Positions 50,382 through 59,195 of a DNA stretch of 64,000 nt are shown here, one piece after another (the first letter of the stretch is position 1; the number at the start of each line of letters is the position of its first letter). The stretch comes from JAWWOW01 sp033851265 (GTDB lineage: Bacteria; Actinomycetota; Actinomycetes; JAWWOW01), in contig JAWWOW010000005.1 in the NCBI GenBank assembly GCA_033851265.1, positions 310,001 to 374,000 on the forward strand, written 5' to 3'. The notes beneath the pieces were generated by a model. It saw only the letters and a list, made by a program, of their open reading frames with translations. It was not told the DNA's origin and did not search any database. The position numbers and the translations under genes were made by a program.

Positions 50382-52493
50382 TTAGTTGTTGTCGGACCGA
50401 TGAGCTTCTTCGGGCAGAACTAGACCCGTGTGTGCTGCCGTGAACGACAGCACGTCGACCGAGAGGTCGACCGACCGGCTCACGGCGCGGGCACCGTGAC
50501 CGACATCCCGCTCGTTTCGCAGGAGAATCGGCCGGGAGCTGATCGTGGCGTGCTGGAGTGCGGCGCACATCTTCCGCGCATGCAACGGGTCGACCCGTGT
50601 GTCTGAATCGAACACCGTGAACAACACGGCTGGGTAGTCAACTCCGTCGACAACCCGATGATACGGGGAGTAGCTGAACAACCAACCGAACTCGGTCGGG
50701 TCAGCAGCCTTGCCGTACTCGTCGTTCCATGTCTCACCCAGCCCGAACCGTTCATAGCGAACCATGTCCAGCAATGGTGCGGAGCACGCAACCGCGGCGT
50801 ACAACTCTGGCCGTTGCGTGAGAGCTGCACCAACGAGCAGACCGCCATTACTGCCGCCTGAGATGGATAGTTGAGCGGATGTCGTCCAATCGTGTGCGAT
50901 CAACCACTCGGCGGCAGCGTGGAAGTCGTCGAATGTGTTCTGCTTTCGCTCCCGCATGCCCGCGCGGTGCCAGTCCTCGCCCTCCTCGGAGCCGCCGCGG
51001 ATGTGAGCAATTGCATAGACACCGCCGGCCTCCACCCAGGCGAGTGCCGTCGCGGCGTACGCCGGTGTCATCGACGCGCCGAACCCGCCGTACCCATAGA
51101 GAATTGTTGGTTGCGGCGCGGCAGGTTCGGACTCACGGGAGAGCAAGGTGAGTCGGACGGGCGTGTCGTCGGCGCTGCGGTAGACCACCTGCCGAGCGAC
51201 GATCGACGGCACCTCCACCGTGCCGGGCGGGCGTGCCCACACCGTGGTCGCACCCGTGCGGCCGTCGTAGTGCATGGCGGTTGGCGGTGTCACGAAATCT
51301 GTGTAGGTGAACCAACACTCGTGGCCGCCCTCGGGTCGTTCACCGAGCCCACCGATCGTGCCGAGTCCAGGAAGCTCGACATATCCGCGCTTCGCGCCGT
51401 CGGCGAGGTCGTGCACGGTTACTTCGCTGATCGCGTGACGAGTCCACGACACAAGCAGTAGCGGCGTCTCCAACTCGGGTCCGTCGAGGATCGCGAAGTT
51501 CTCGAGGACGGCTTCCGGGTCTTCGGGGATGAGGTCGACCCAGCTCTCGTAAGCCGATGCGAGCGGAGCGGCGACACACAACCGGCCGCGGGGAGCGTCG
51601 CGGTCAGTCAGCAAGTAGAGACGCCCATCTCGGCCGACGTGTGCTGCTGTCTGCGCGTCGACACCTTCCTGCACGGTGATGAACTCCGGCTTTTCCGGTG
51701 AGGTCGCGGATAGGTCGGCAATCCAAAGGTCGTCGCGTGGCGCAGTGCCGGCTGCAGCCGCAACGATCAACCAGCGGCCGTCCATGCTGACGGTCACGCC
51801 GTAGTAGTTGGTCTTGTCCAGCCCGGAGCCGAAGACCTCGACGTCGGTTGCGGGATCGGCACCGACCTCGTGCAGCCAGATCCGGCGGTGGAACTGCTCG
51901 TCGCCCTCCGGCACATCCTCTGGTGGCAGCCGGCGTACGTAATAGAAGTGCCGGCCACCGGGCATCCACGCGATCGGGGAGTAGCGCGCCCGGTCAATCG
52001 GTGTCTCGATCTCGGTGAGTGTGTCGAGCTCGAGGACGTGGACGTTGGATTCCTCGGTGCCACCGCTGGAGACCTGGTAGGCGAGCAGCCGGCCTTCCTT
52101 GTCCACCTGCCAGGCGTCGAGCGTGGTCGTCCCGGCCGGGTCGATCGCCATCGGATCGATGACGGTTCGCTCCGTGCCGTCGGGGTCGAGCGTGATAACG
52201 ACGGCGTGCTCTTGGTCGGCGGTCCGGCGCATGAACAGCGCGCGCTCGCCGCGATAGATGGGTGCGGTCACCAGCCCCGCGTCCAAAAGAGCGGTCAAGC
52301 GCTGGCGCAGATGCTCTCGACCCGGGAGCCCACTGACCTGGCCTCGGAAGAGCCGGTCCTGCTCCTCGACCCACGCCCCGGTATCCGCTGATTCGGGCTC
52401 TTCCAGCCACCGGTAGGGGTCGGCGACGCGGTGTCCGTGCAGCTCGTCGACGACATCCAGACGTGGTGCGTCCGGGTAGTCCGGATGGCTCAT
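50382..52493 (-). CDS. Prolyl oligopeptidase (S9A)
   Basis: A 703-residue cytosolic serine peptidase. The N-terminal DPYRWLEEPES motif and seven-blade propeller (about 75-420) gate an alpha/beta-hydrolase domain: nucleophile Ser in SGGSNGGLL, Asp in DSDTRVDPLHA and His in RDVGHGA. It cleaves short peptides after Pro. The ATG at 52493 is chosen; a TTG three codons earlier is possible. It lies 12 bases upstream of the MscS gene on the same strand. No signal peptide is seen. Confidence 0.95.
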   Translation of the reverse strand: MSHPDYPDAPRLDVVDELHGHRVADPYRWLEEPESADTGAWVEEQDRLFRGQVSGLPGREHLRQRLTALLDAGLVTAPIYRGERALFMRRTADQEHAVVITLDPDGTERTVIDPMAIDPAGTTTLDAWQVDKEGRLLAYQVSSGGTEESNVHVLELDTLTEIETPIDRARYSPIAWMPGGRHFYYVRRLPPEDVPEGDEQFHRRIWLHEVGADPATDVEVFGSGLDKTNYYGVTVSMDGRWLIVAAAAGTAPRDDLWIADLSATSPEKPEFITVQEGVDAQTAAHVGRDGRLYLLTDRDAPRGRLCVAAPLASAYESWVDLIPEDPEAVLENFAILDGPELETPLLLVSWTRHAISEVTVHDLADGAKRGYVELPGLGTIGGLGERPEGGHECWFTYTDFVTPPTAMHYDGRTGATTVWARPPGTVEVPSIVARQVVYRSADDTPVRLTLLSRESEPAAPQPTILYGYGGFGASMTPAYAATALAWVEAGGVYAIAHIRGGSEEGEDWHRAGMRERKQNTFDDFHAAAEWLIAHDWTTSAQLSISGGSNGGLLVGAALTQRPELYAAVACSAPLLDMVRYERFGLGETWNDEYGKAADPTEFGWLFSYSPYHRVVDGVDYPAVLFTVFDSDTRVDPLHARKMCAALQHATISSRPILLRNERDVGHGARAVSRSVDLSVDVLSFTAAHTGLVLPEEAHRSDNN

Positions 52494-52589
52494 GACGCTC
52501 AACTTACCGACGCGGAGTACGCCGCTTGGGGGTAGTCACGTGCGAACAGCGCGGTCTTTCGGGTTCACTTAGGCCTAAGAGGAGGGACC

Positions 52590-53108
52590 GTGCGCCAGTC
52601 ACTAGTGCTGAACGCAACGTACGAGCCGCTCGGCGTCGTATCGTCGCGGCGCGCGGTCGTGCTGGTCCTCACCGAGAAAGCAGTGTCTGTGGAGGACGCC
52701 GATGACGTCCTCCACGGCGTGACGAGGAGCATCTACGTGCCTGCAGTGGTCCGGCTGACTCGCTTCGTGCGGGTGCCCTACCGAGCCGGCGTGCCGCTCA
52801 CCCGGCGCGCTGTTTTTGCTCGCGACGGGGGCCGCTGTGTCTATTGCGGCGCGGCCGCGACGAGCCTCGATCACGTCATCCCGCGAAGTCGGGGTGGCGA
52901 GCACAACTGGGAGAACGTCGTCGCATCCTGTAGCCGGTGCAACCACCTGAAGGCGGACCGCGATATCAAGACGCTTGGCTGGCGACTGCGCCGGACACCG
53001 CGCGAGCCAACTGGCACGGCGTGGCGCGTGCTCGGCACCGGCCGGTGCGATCCGACGTGGACGCGTTGGCTGTCGGGTCCGGTCCCTGACGCTGCGACGG
53101 CCTCGTGA
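52590..53108 (+). CDS. HNH endonuclease domain protein
   Basis: A 172-residue protein: N-terminal about 65 residues (SLVLNATYEPLGVVSSRRAVVLVLTEKAV) typical of the actinomycete Rv2469c-like family, then an intact HNH: CVYCGAAATSLDHVIPRSRGG, NWENVVASCSRCNHLKAD. The two CxxC pairs bind structural zinc, and the DH and N-x8-C-x2-CN-K residues form the active site. A GTG start follows GAGGGA. Its stop overlaps the methyltransferase start. The cellular role is unknown; the broad conservation in the same context argues for DNA maintenance rather than a mobile element. Confidence 0.92.
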   Translation: MRQSLVLNATYEPLGVVSSRRAVVLVLTEKAVSVEDADDVLHGVTRSIYVPAVVRLTRFVRVPYRAGVPLTRRAVFARDGGRCVYCGAAATSLDHVIPRSRGGEHNWENVVASCSRCNHLKADRDIKTLGWRLRRTPREPTGTAWRVLGTGRCDPTWTRWLSGPVPDAATAS

Positions 53109-54022
53109 CCGCACGCGAGCGAGCCGAGGGATTGTTCACGCGAGTCACGAAGCGCCTGATCACGCAGGTCGAGAGCCGCAACGAGCCGCGTAAGTCTGCC
53201 GACCTGCTGGTTGCAGCGATCCTCGCGGAGCAGGACATCACGTCGCTGCGCGATCCGGGGGCCTACGTCGACGTGTTGCGTCGGTCGTTTCTTCCTGCGC
53301 AGTTCATGGTGGACGAGATTCGGCCCGGCACGGGGGAGTGGGCCGAGCGGCCGGTGCAGTTCGGCAACCTCTTGCGAGAGCTCGAGTCCGGCGTACCGGC
53401 GCTGTCGATGTCGGACGCACTGCTCATCGCAAATGTCGCCGATGAATTGGGCGCGTCGCGCGAGCCGGTCGGTTGGGTCGACGTTGGGTCGCACTTCCGG
53501 CGGGCGTCGTCGTTTGCGCGTAAGGGACGGCTGTTGCAGGCAGCAGTCCGTCACGTGCGCGCGCGCAACGTTCTCGAGCTCGGTACGGCGTACGGCATGT
53601 CAGCGCTGTTCTTCGCATCCGCCGTCGGCAAGGAAGGCCTCGTCGCGACGGTGGAGGTGGCGCAGCCGCAGGCCCGCATCGCGGGCGAGGTCTTTGCGGA
53701 GCACTTCCCGGACCGGGTGCGCCCATTTGTCGGCCACAGCCCAGAAATCTTGACGGAGGTCGCCGGCATCGTGCCGTCGTTCGACGTGCTCTTCCACGAC
53801 GCCGAGCACTCGCGCGCGGCGTACGTCGCCGACTTCGCCGCCTGCGAGCCGATGCTCGGCCCGGGTTCTCTGGTCATCTACGACGACATTCGTTGGCGAG
53901 GTGCCAGCCGGTTCGGCATGAAGGCCGACACCTACGAAGGGTGGCGCGAGGTCGCCGACCATCCGCGGGTGGAGCATGCGGTCGAGATCGACGGTGAGTA
54001 CGGCATCCTGCTGCTCGGCTGA
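53105..54022 (+). CDS. Class I SAM-dependent methyltransferase
   Basis: A 305-residue protein. The N-terminal 130 residues are helical and not recognised; the Rossmann domain has VLELGTAYGMSALFFASAVG (motif I), ATVEVAQPQARIAGE, FDVLFHDAEHS and GSLVIYDDIRWRG. The pattern is like O-methyltransferase/CmcI-type small-molecule enzymes. The GTG overlaps the HNH stop by four bases. The substrate is unknown. Confidence 0.86.
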   Translation: MTARERAEGLFTRVTKRLITQVESRNEPRKSADLLVAAILAEQDITSLRDPGAYVDVLRRSFLPAQFMVDEIRPGTGEWAERPVQFGNLLRELESGVPALSMSDALLIANVADELGASREPVGWVDVGSHFRRASSFARKGRLLQAAVRHVRARNVLELGTAYGMSALFFASAVGKEGLVATVEVAQPQARIAGEVFAEHFPDRVRPFVGHSPEILTEVAGIVPSFDVLFHDAEHSRAAYVADFAACEPMLGPGSLVIYDDIRWRGASRFGMKADTYEGWREVADHPRVEHAVEIDGEYGILLLG

Positions 54023-54182
54023 AAGCGCACTTTTGCCTCGAAGATCAAAAGCGGCAGCTACGAGGGACAGGCGTCGCGTTGCCATCTACCGCGTCGTTCT
54101 GCTTGCGGATACCGACGCCGCAGGTGGCAACGTGCGGGCACAACCGCCCCGCCGCCTGGCCGGGGTGGTCCACCCAAACCTC

Positions 54183-54217
54183 CTCTGCTCTGCTTCTCAG
54201 GCGGAAGCAGAGCAGAG
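54183..54217. terminator. 13-bp perfect hairpin in convergent gap
   Basis: CTCTGCTCTGCTT (54183-54195) and AAGCAGAGCAGAG (54205-54217), loop of nine, made of repeated AGAGC units. It lies in the 245-base gap between convergent genes and is probably a bidirectional terminator, though without a T-run. The rest of the gap shows only a weak CTTTTG/CAAAAG repeat just after the methyltransferase stop. Confidence 0.6.
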
Positions 54218-54267
54218 CAGAGCGCCGGTCCTGCGTCGAACAACACCACTTCACGCGCGTGGACGGA

Positions 54268-54777
54268 TCAGTTCTTCCGACCGCGACGTAGATCAAGGAG
54301 CACCAGGCTGCCGATAGCCACAGCAATCGCCGTCAGGGACATCAACGCGTAGCCGATGCGACCGTCTGCCACGACATTCCAGGTCGAGGGATAGGCGGCT
54401 GACGGCTCACGATTTGCCAGATGGTTGCCCCAGAACTGGCCGGCTACGCCGAGGACTACCAGGGCGGCATACGTGCTCGCGCGGAGAAATCGGCGTGAGC
54501 CGCCGCTCGTGATGGCGGCAAGACCCAACCCGATGGCTGGAAGCACCAAGTTGAGCGTGAGCACTATCCACACAAACGCGATGCCCGCACCGAGTTCAAG
54601 CGAGAACGGGTTATCCCAGCCAAGGTTGGCCGGGTCGGCCTGAGCGCGCGCCTCAGCGGTCCTCTCGATGAAGCCGTACAGGCCAAACACGAGCGCGCCA
54701 GCGCACCAAACCCCCACGCAGGCAGCCGCTGCCCAGCGCATCCCCTTGGACGCATCCGGCTGTGCGCCCAACGCCAT
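54268..54777 (-). CDS. Four-helix membrane protein of unknown function
   Basis: A 169-residue protein with the ATG at 54777 preferred (GTG at 54783 and TTG at 54789 possible). Four hydrophobic segments at about 15-38, 62-88, 98-117 and 138-160 are separated by short polar loops, with a basic end LRRGRKN. No Cys pairs or charged residues within helices suggest transport chemistry. It is transcribed divergently from the amidase gene. The function is unknown. Confidence 0.72.
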   Translation of the reverse strand: MALGAQPDASKGMRWAAAACVGVWCAGALVFGLYGFIERTAEARAQADPANLGWDNPFSLELGAGIAFVWIVLTLNLVLPAIGLGLAAITSGGSRRFLRASTYAALVVLGVAGQFWGNHLANREPSAAYPSTWNVVADGRIGYALMSLTAIAVAIGSLVLLDLRRGRKN

Positions 54778-54912
54778 CGTCACGAACAAAGTATCGGCGA
54801 GTCACGGGTAGGTACACCACGTAGGTCCGCACCGGCTCTACGGTCCCAATCAGCCGGAACGCCCGGTGACGCCCGTGAGGTTGCACTGCTGTGACCCCGT
54901 TAGCGTGCTGGT

Positions 54913-56328
54913 GTGGCGGCACTGCACGATCTCTCTGCGCTTGAGCAAGCCGCTGCGATCCGTGCCGGCGAGATATCACCGGTTGAGCTGACGACGCACT
55001 ACCTCGAACGCATCGAGCGACTCTCCAATGACGTCGGCGCCTTCGTGACCGTGACCGCAGAGTCTGCGCTGGCATCGGCGCGGTCCGCCGAGGCCGAGCT
55101 GGCACGCCGGACCGCACCCGTGTCGGCGTTGTACGGCGTGCCCACGGCTATCAAAGACCTGACGGCTGTCGCGGGCGTCGAGATGCGGATGGGCACCGCG
55201 GCGTTCGACCCGCTGGTGCCCGACACCGACGATCACGTGGTCACCCGATTGAAAGCAGCGGGAATGCCTCTGCTCGGCAAGACGAGCACGCCGGAGTTCG
55301 GCCTTCCGCTCTACACCGAACCGGACGGACAACGACCAGCGCGTTCACCGTGGGATCTGGCGATCTCCGCGGGCGGCTCGAGCGGAGGCGCGGCCGCCGC
55401 GGTCGCGAGTGGTCTTGTGCCGGTCGCGCACGGCAGCGACGGTGGAGGATCGGTCCGCACGCCCGCTGCCATCTGCGGGCTCGTCGGCGTGAAGAGCAGC
55501 CGGGATCGGATCAGTCTCGGCCCGCGCCCGCGAAGTGGTCCGGGACTCGGGGTCCACGGGTTCCTCACGCGGACCGTCGCCGATGCTGCCGCGCTCCTCG
55601 ACGCGACCTCTGGCCCCATGCCCGGTGATGCGACCTGGCTGCCACTGACGTCAGGCCGGTTCGTCGACGCAACGCGGCGGGATCCAGGACGCCTCCGCGT
55701 CGGACGTCATCTGGTGCCGACGCTCGCCGACGTTGAGCCGCACCCCGATGTCATCGCGGCCTATGAGGCGGTCTCGAGCCAGCTGACCGAACTCGGCCAC
55801 GAGGTGGTCGACGTCGCGCCGCCATTCGGCCGAGAGGTGATCGCCGACTTCGAGACCGTGTGGGCCAAGTGGGCCGCCTCGATACCGATACCTGCTGACC
55901 GCGAGCACCGGCTGACCGCACTGACCCGGTGGCTGCAGGAACGTGGCGCGAAAGTGAGCGCAGCCGACTATGTGCGCGCACTTGGACGCTTGCAGTTGGC
56001 GTCGCGGGCGGCGATCAGCGCGGCGGCGGCGTACGACGTGGTGCTGGTGCCGACCCTTGCCGATCTGCCCAAGCGGGTCGGGGAGCTACGCGATGACGAC
56101 GACCCAGCCGCCGACTTCGCTGCCCAAGAACGATTCAACCCGTACTCCGCGGCGTACAACATGACCGGACAACCGGCGATCACCGTGCCGCTTCACTGGA
56201 CGGCGGCGGGCGTTCCGGTCGGTGTTCAACTGGTTGGGGCGCCGGCAGGAGAGGCTGTGCTGCTAACGCTCGCCGCTCAACTGGAGGAGGCTCGGCCGTG
56301 GCGCGATCGGACACCACCGTCCTGGTGA
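54913..56328 (+). CDS. Amidase (amidase signature family)
   Basis: A 471-residue amidase-signature hydrolase with a Ser-cisSer-Lys triad: Lys in VPTAIKDLTA, cis-Ser in AGGSSGGAAAAVASG and nucleophile Ser in GGGSVRTPAAICG. The C-terminal NMTGQPAITVPLHWT motif is typical. The start is GTG at 54913. Without the GatB/GatC genes nearby and with no tRNA-specific features, a small-molecule amide is the likely substrate rather than Glu-tRNA. The malQ start follows the stop by seven bases. Confidence 0.92.
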   Translation: MAALHDLSALEQAAAIRAGEISPVELTTHYLERIERLSNDVGAFVTVTAESALASARSAEAELARRTAPVSALYGVPTAIKDLTAVAGVEMRMGTAAFDPLVPDTDDHVVTRLKAAGMPLLGKTSTPEFGLPLYTEPDGQRPARSPWDLAISAGGSSGGAAAAVASGLVPVAHGSDGGGSVRTPAAICGLVGVKSSRDRISLGPRPRSGPGLGVHGFLTRTVADAAALLDATSGPMPGDATWLPLTSGRFVDATRRDPGRLRVGRHLVPTLADVEPHPDVIAAYEAVSSQLTELGHEVVDVAPPFGREVIADFETVWAKWAASIPIPADREHRLTALTRWLQERGAKVSAADYVRALGRLQLASRAAISAAAAYDVVLVPTLADLPKRVGELRDDDDPAADFAAQERFNPYSAAYNMTGQPAITVPLHWTAAGVPVGVQLVGAPAGEAVLLTLAAQLEEARPWRDRTPPSW

Positions 56329-56335
56329 TGGCCGC

Positions 56336-58447
56336 GTGACCGATTCGCTGCTCGTTGCCTTGGCAGAGGCCTACGACGTCGCTACCGAGTTCACCGATTG
56401 GCGCGGCCGACCCGTGCAGGTGCCAGACAGCACGGTGGTCGCGGTTCTAGCGGCGCTCGACGTCGACGCCGCCACACCCGACGCGCGTACGCGGGCACTC
56501 GAGCAGGCGCGGCTGCAGCACTGGCGACGCGTTCTGCCACCGACCGTGGTGCAGCTGGTCGGATCTGGTGCCGTCGTTGCGGTGCACTGCCGACACGGTG
56601 ACCCGATCGAGCTGCGCATCAAACTCGAAGACGGCACCGAGCGCGCTGTTGATGAGCAACTCATGGTCTGGGTCGAGCCGATCGACGTCGATGGCGAGTT
56701 GCGTGGTGAAGCGACGTACAAGATGCCGATGGATCTGCCGTTGGGATGGCACCGGCTCACAGCAGTGACGGGTTCGGAGACGGCGACCGCAACGCTCATC
56801 GTCGCGCCGGACATTGTCGGTCTCGGCGCATTGGGCGACCGCCGAGCGTGGGGGATCGCGACCCAGCTCTACTCCGCGCGGTCGAGTCGGTCCTGGGGGA
56901 TGGGTGACTTCGGCGACCTGAACACGATCACATCGTGGGCGGCTGAGCGCGGTGCCGGCTTCGTTCTCATCAACCCGGTGCATGCGGCGGCGCCGGTGTC
57001 ACCGATCGAGCCGTCGCCGTATTACCCGTCCACCCGGCGCTTCGTGAGTCCGCTCTACTTGCGGGTTGAAGAGATGAAGGAGTACGCCGCGGCCGGCTTC
57101 GGCACCCGCCGTCGCGTCGACGACGCGCGTGTGGTGGATGACGAGGACCGCATCGACCGCGATCAGGTGTGGGCGAGCAAACGCGAGGCCTTCGCATTGC
57201 TCTGGCCGGTGGCCCGCGATGATCCCGCGCGAATGGATGAGCTGGCCCGCTTTCGTTCGCGCGAGGGGGAGGGGCTGGAGCGGTTCGCGTTGTGGTGCGC
57301 GCTCGCGGAGCAGTACGGCGTGCCGTGGCAGCAGTGGCCGCGTGACCTGCACCGGCCCGATGGCGGCGGTATCGCGGCGGCGCAAAACGAGCTCGAGGAT
57401 CGGATCCCGTTTCACTGTTGGCTGCAATTGTCGTGTCACGAACAACTCGAGCGGGCGCAGGCGCACGCACGTGAATCCGGAATGAACGTCGGAGTGATGC
57501 ACGACCTTGCCGTCGGCGTCGACATCGGAGGTGCCGACGCGTGGTCGGACCAGGACACCCTCGCCACCGACGTGAGCGTTGGCGCACCGCCGGATTCCTA
57601 CAACCAGCTCGGGCAGGACTGGCAGCAGCCGCCGTGGCGACCGGATCGTCTTGCCGAGAGTGGCTATGCGGCGTACCGCGACATGGTGCGTGCGACCCTC
57701 CGGCATGCGGGTGGCGTGCGGATCGACCACGTGCTCGGACTGTTCCGGCTGTGGTGGATTCCAGCCGGGTCTAGTCCCCGCGACGGCACTTATGTGCGTT
57801 ACGACGCGGAGGCGATGCTCGGAATCCTCGCGTTGGAAGCCCATCGCGCGGGCGCGATCGTCGTCGGGGAAGACCTCGGCACGATTCCGCCCGGCGTACG
57901 CGACTCGTTGGCGCAGCGGTGCATTCTCGGCTCGACCGTGTTGTGGTTCGAGCGCGGCGATGACGGCACACCCAATCCACCTGAGCAGTGGCGCGAGTTC
58001 TCGCTGGCGACCGTCGCAACGCACGACCTTCCGACGGTGGTCGGATTGTTGGAGCTCTCGCATGTCGACCTGAGGGCTCGGCTCGGCTTGCTCGACCGGC
58101 CTGCCGAGGAAGAGCGCGCTGAGGAAGCCGCCGTATGTGACGCCTGGCTGCAGCTAGCTCGGGAGCGCGGGTTGCTCGGCGACGACTCGACGGTGGAGGA
58201 CCAGGTGGTGGCGTTACACGCGTTGCTGACCCAGTCGCCGTCGCGGCTCGTTGCCGCGGGTCTCACGGAACTCGTCGGTGACCCGCGGCAGCAGAACCAG
58301 CCCGGCACCACCGATGAGTACCCGAACTGGTGTCTGCCGTTGGCCCGCAAAACCGCCAACGGCGTCGTCCCCGTTGGGCTCGAGGATGCGCTGGCCGACC
58401 CGCTGGCGGCGCGCCTTGCCGCACTGTTCGCGGAGCGGATCGGCTAG
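56336..58447 (+). CDS. malQ: 4-alpha-glucanotransferase (amylomaltase, GH77)
   Basis: A 703-residue enzyme with an N-terminal about 150-residue beta domain typical of the long actinobacterial/enteric type, then the GH77 barrel. The nucleophile Asp is in VRIDHVLGLFRLWW, the acid/base Glu in VVGEDLGTIPPGVR and the third carboxylate in THDLPTVVG; the 250s-type donor loop SPIEPSPYYPSTRRFVSPLYL is complete. It transfers maltosyl units between glucans in glycogen/maltodextrin metabolism. The start is GTG at 56336. Confidence 0.95.
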   Translation: MTDSLLVALAEAYDVATEFTDWRGRPVQVPDSTVVAVLAALDVDAATPDARTRALEQARLQHWRRVLPPTVVQLVGSGAVVAVHCRHGDPIELRIKLEDGTERAVDEQLMVWVEPIDVDGELRGEATYKMPMDLPLGWHRLTAVTGSETATATLIVAPDIVGLGALGDRRAWGIATQLYSARSSRSWGMGDFGDLNTITSWAAERGAGFVLINPVHAAAPVSPIEPSPYYPSTRRFVSPLYLRVEEMKEYAAAGFGTRRRVDDARVVDDEDRIDRDQVWASKREAFALLWPVARDDPARMDELARFRSREGEGLERFALWCALAEQYGVPWQQWPRDLHRPDGGGIAAAQNELEDRIPFHCWLQLSCHEQLERAQAHARESGMNVGVMHDLAVGVDIGGADAWSDQDTLATDVSVGAPPDSYNQLGQDWQQPPWRPDRLAESGYAAYRDMVRATLRHAGGVRIDHVLGLFRLWWIPAGSSPRDGTYVRYDAEAMLGILALEAHRAGAIVVGEDLGTIPPGVRDSLAQRCILGSTVLWFERGDDGTPNPPEQWREFSLATVATHDLPTVVGLLELSHVDLRARLGLLDRPAEEERAEEAAVCDAWLQLARERGLLGDDSTVEDQVVALHALLTQSPSRLVAAGLTELVGDPRQQNQPGTTDEYPNWCLPLARKTANGVVPVGLEDALADPLAARLAALFAERIG

Positions 58448-58456
58448 GTTGCCGCC

Positions 58457-58810
58457 GTGCGCTACCTCCACCGACTTGGCATCGTCTTGGGGACTACCGC
58501 GGCCGTCGTCACTACCGCTGCCGCCCCCGCCCTTGCTGCCAAGGAGAGCATCAAGCCGGGGCCGGGCATCAACACCTGGCTCGCCATCCTGGTTTTCGTC
58601 GGCGTACCGCTCGCGCTCTACTTCGTCCTCGCGGCGCTGATCTGGGGACCGGGCATTGCCCGCCGCCCCCGCTACCGGCCTGGCGTGCGCGAGTGGGAGC
58701 ACGAGCCGGTCTGGGTCGGTGGTCCGGACGACCCCGAGGCCGCCCTGGCGCGTACGCCGCCCGACGCTGGCGCCAATGTCCGGGGAGGTGGCGCGGGTGC
58801 CGGCTGGTGA
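58457..58810 (+). CDS. Small exported/membrane protein next to DUF5130-like gene
   Basis: A 117-residue protein started at GTG 58457. It has a signal-like N-terminus (IVLGTTAAVVTTAAAPALA), a membrane helix at about 42-65 (WLAILVFVGVPLALYFVLAALIWG) and a hydrophilic tail ending in Gly repeats. It overlaps the next gene by 35 bases, so the two are made together. No known domain is recognised. The pair may form an envelope unit. Confidence 0.8.
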   Translation: MRYLHRLGIVLGTTAAVVTTAAAPALAAKESIKPGPGINTWLAILVFVGVPLALYFVLAALIWGPGIARRPRYRPGVREWEHEPVWVGGPDDPEAALARTPPDAGANVRGGGAGAGW

Positions 58811-59174
58811 GGCGTTCACCGAGCGCCAGATTGCAGACATCGCGCGGGCGGCGAAGGCCGCCGTGTCGCAGACCGGGCTGAACTTCTCCGTCTTCGTCGG
58901 ACAGTCCGAGGGACCGCCGGCGCGATATGCCGACCGCCTTCTCGCCGCACTGGGCAATCAGGCGACGAACAGCGTTCTCATTCTCGTCGACCCGTCCGCA
59001 CGTCGCGTCGAAGTCGTCACCGGCCGCGACGCTGCATCGCGCCTTGACGATCGGTCGTGCGGGCTGGCGTGCCTGTCGATGACGTCATCGTTCAGCGGCG
59101 GCGACTTGACCGGAGGGATCACGACGGGTCTGCGCATGCTCGGTGACAGCGTCGTGTGGGCGCGCCAGGGCTAG
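58776..59174 (+). CDS. DUF5130-like (TPM-related) protein
   Basis: A 132-residue protein: FTERQIADIARAAKAAVSQTGLNFSVFVG, ATNSVLILVDPSARRVEVVTG and a Gly-rich helical end. The pattern resembles actinomycete DUF5130 proteins, which are related to the TPM/Psb32 domain. The ATG at 58776 lies within the preceding gene; a GTG at 58797, eight bases after GGGGAGG, is an equally good start. In mycobacteria a protein of this type lies between pepN and the HNH gene (from memory). The function is unknown. Confidence 0.8.
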   Translation: MSGEVARVPAGEAFTERQIADIARAAKAAVSQTGLNFSVFVGQSEGPPARYADRLLAALGNQATNSVLILVDPSARRVEVVTGRDAASRLDDRSCGLACLSMTSSFSGGDLTGGITTGLRMLGDSVVWARQG

Positions 59175-59195
59175 GAGCGGCTGCTAGGGCGCGAT

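Noticed and set aside
49197..50423. 408-codon open frame on the plus strand
   Set aside because: Antisense to the MscS gene, with no recognisable motif.
54045..54326. Possible small minus-strand gene in the convergent gap
   Set aside because: It spans the AGAGC hairpin and the end of the membrane-protein gene, has poor composition and no ribosome site.
56999..58063. 354-codon open frame on the minus strand
   Set aside because: Antisense to malQ catalytic domain.
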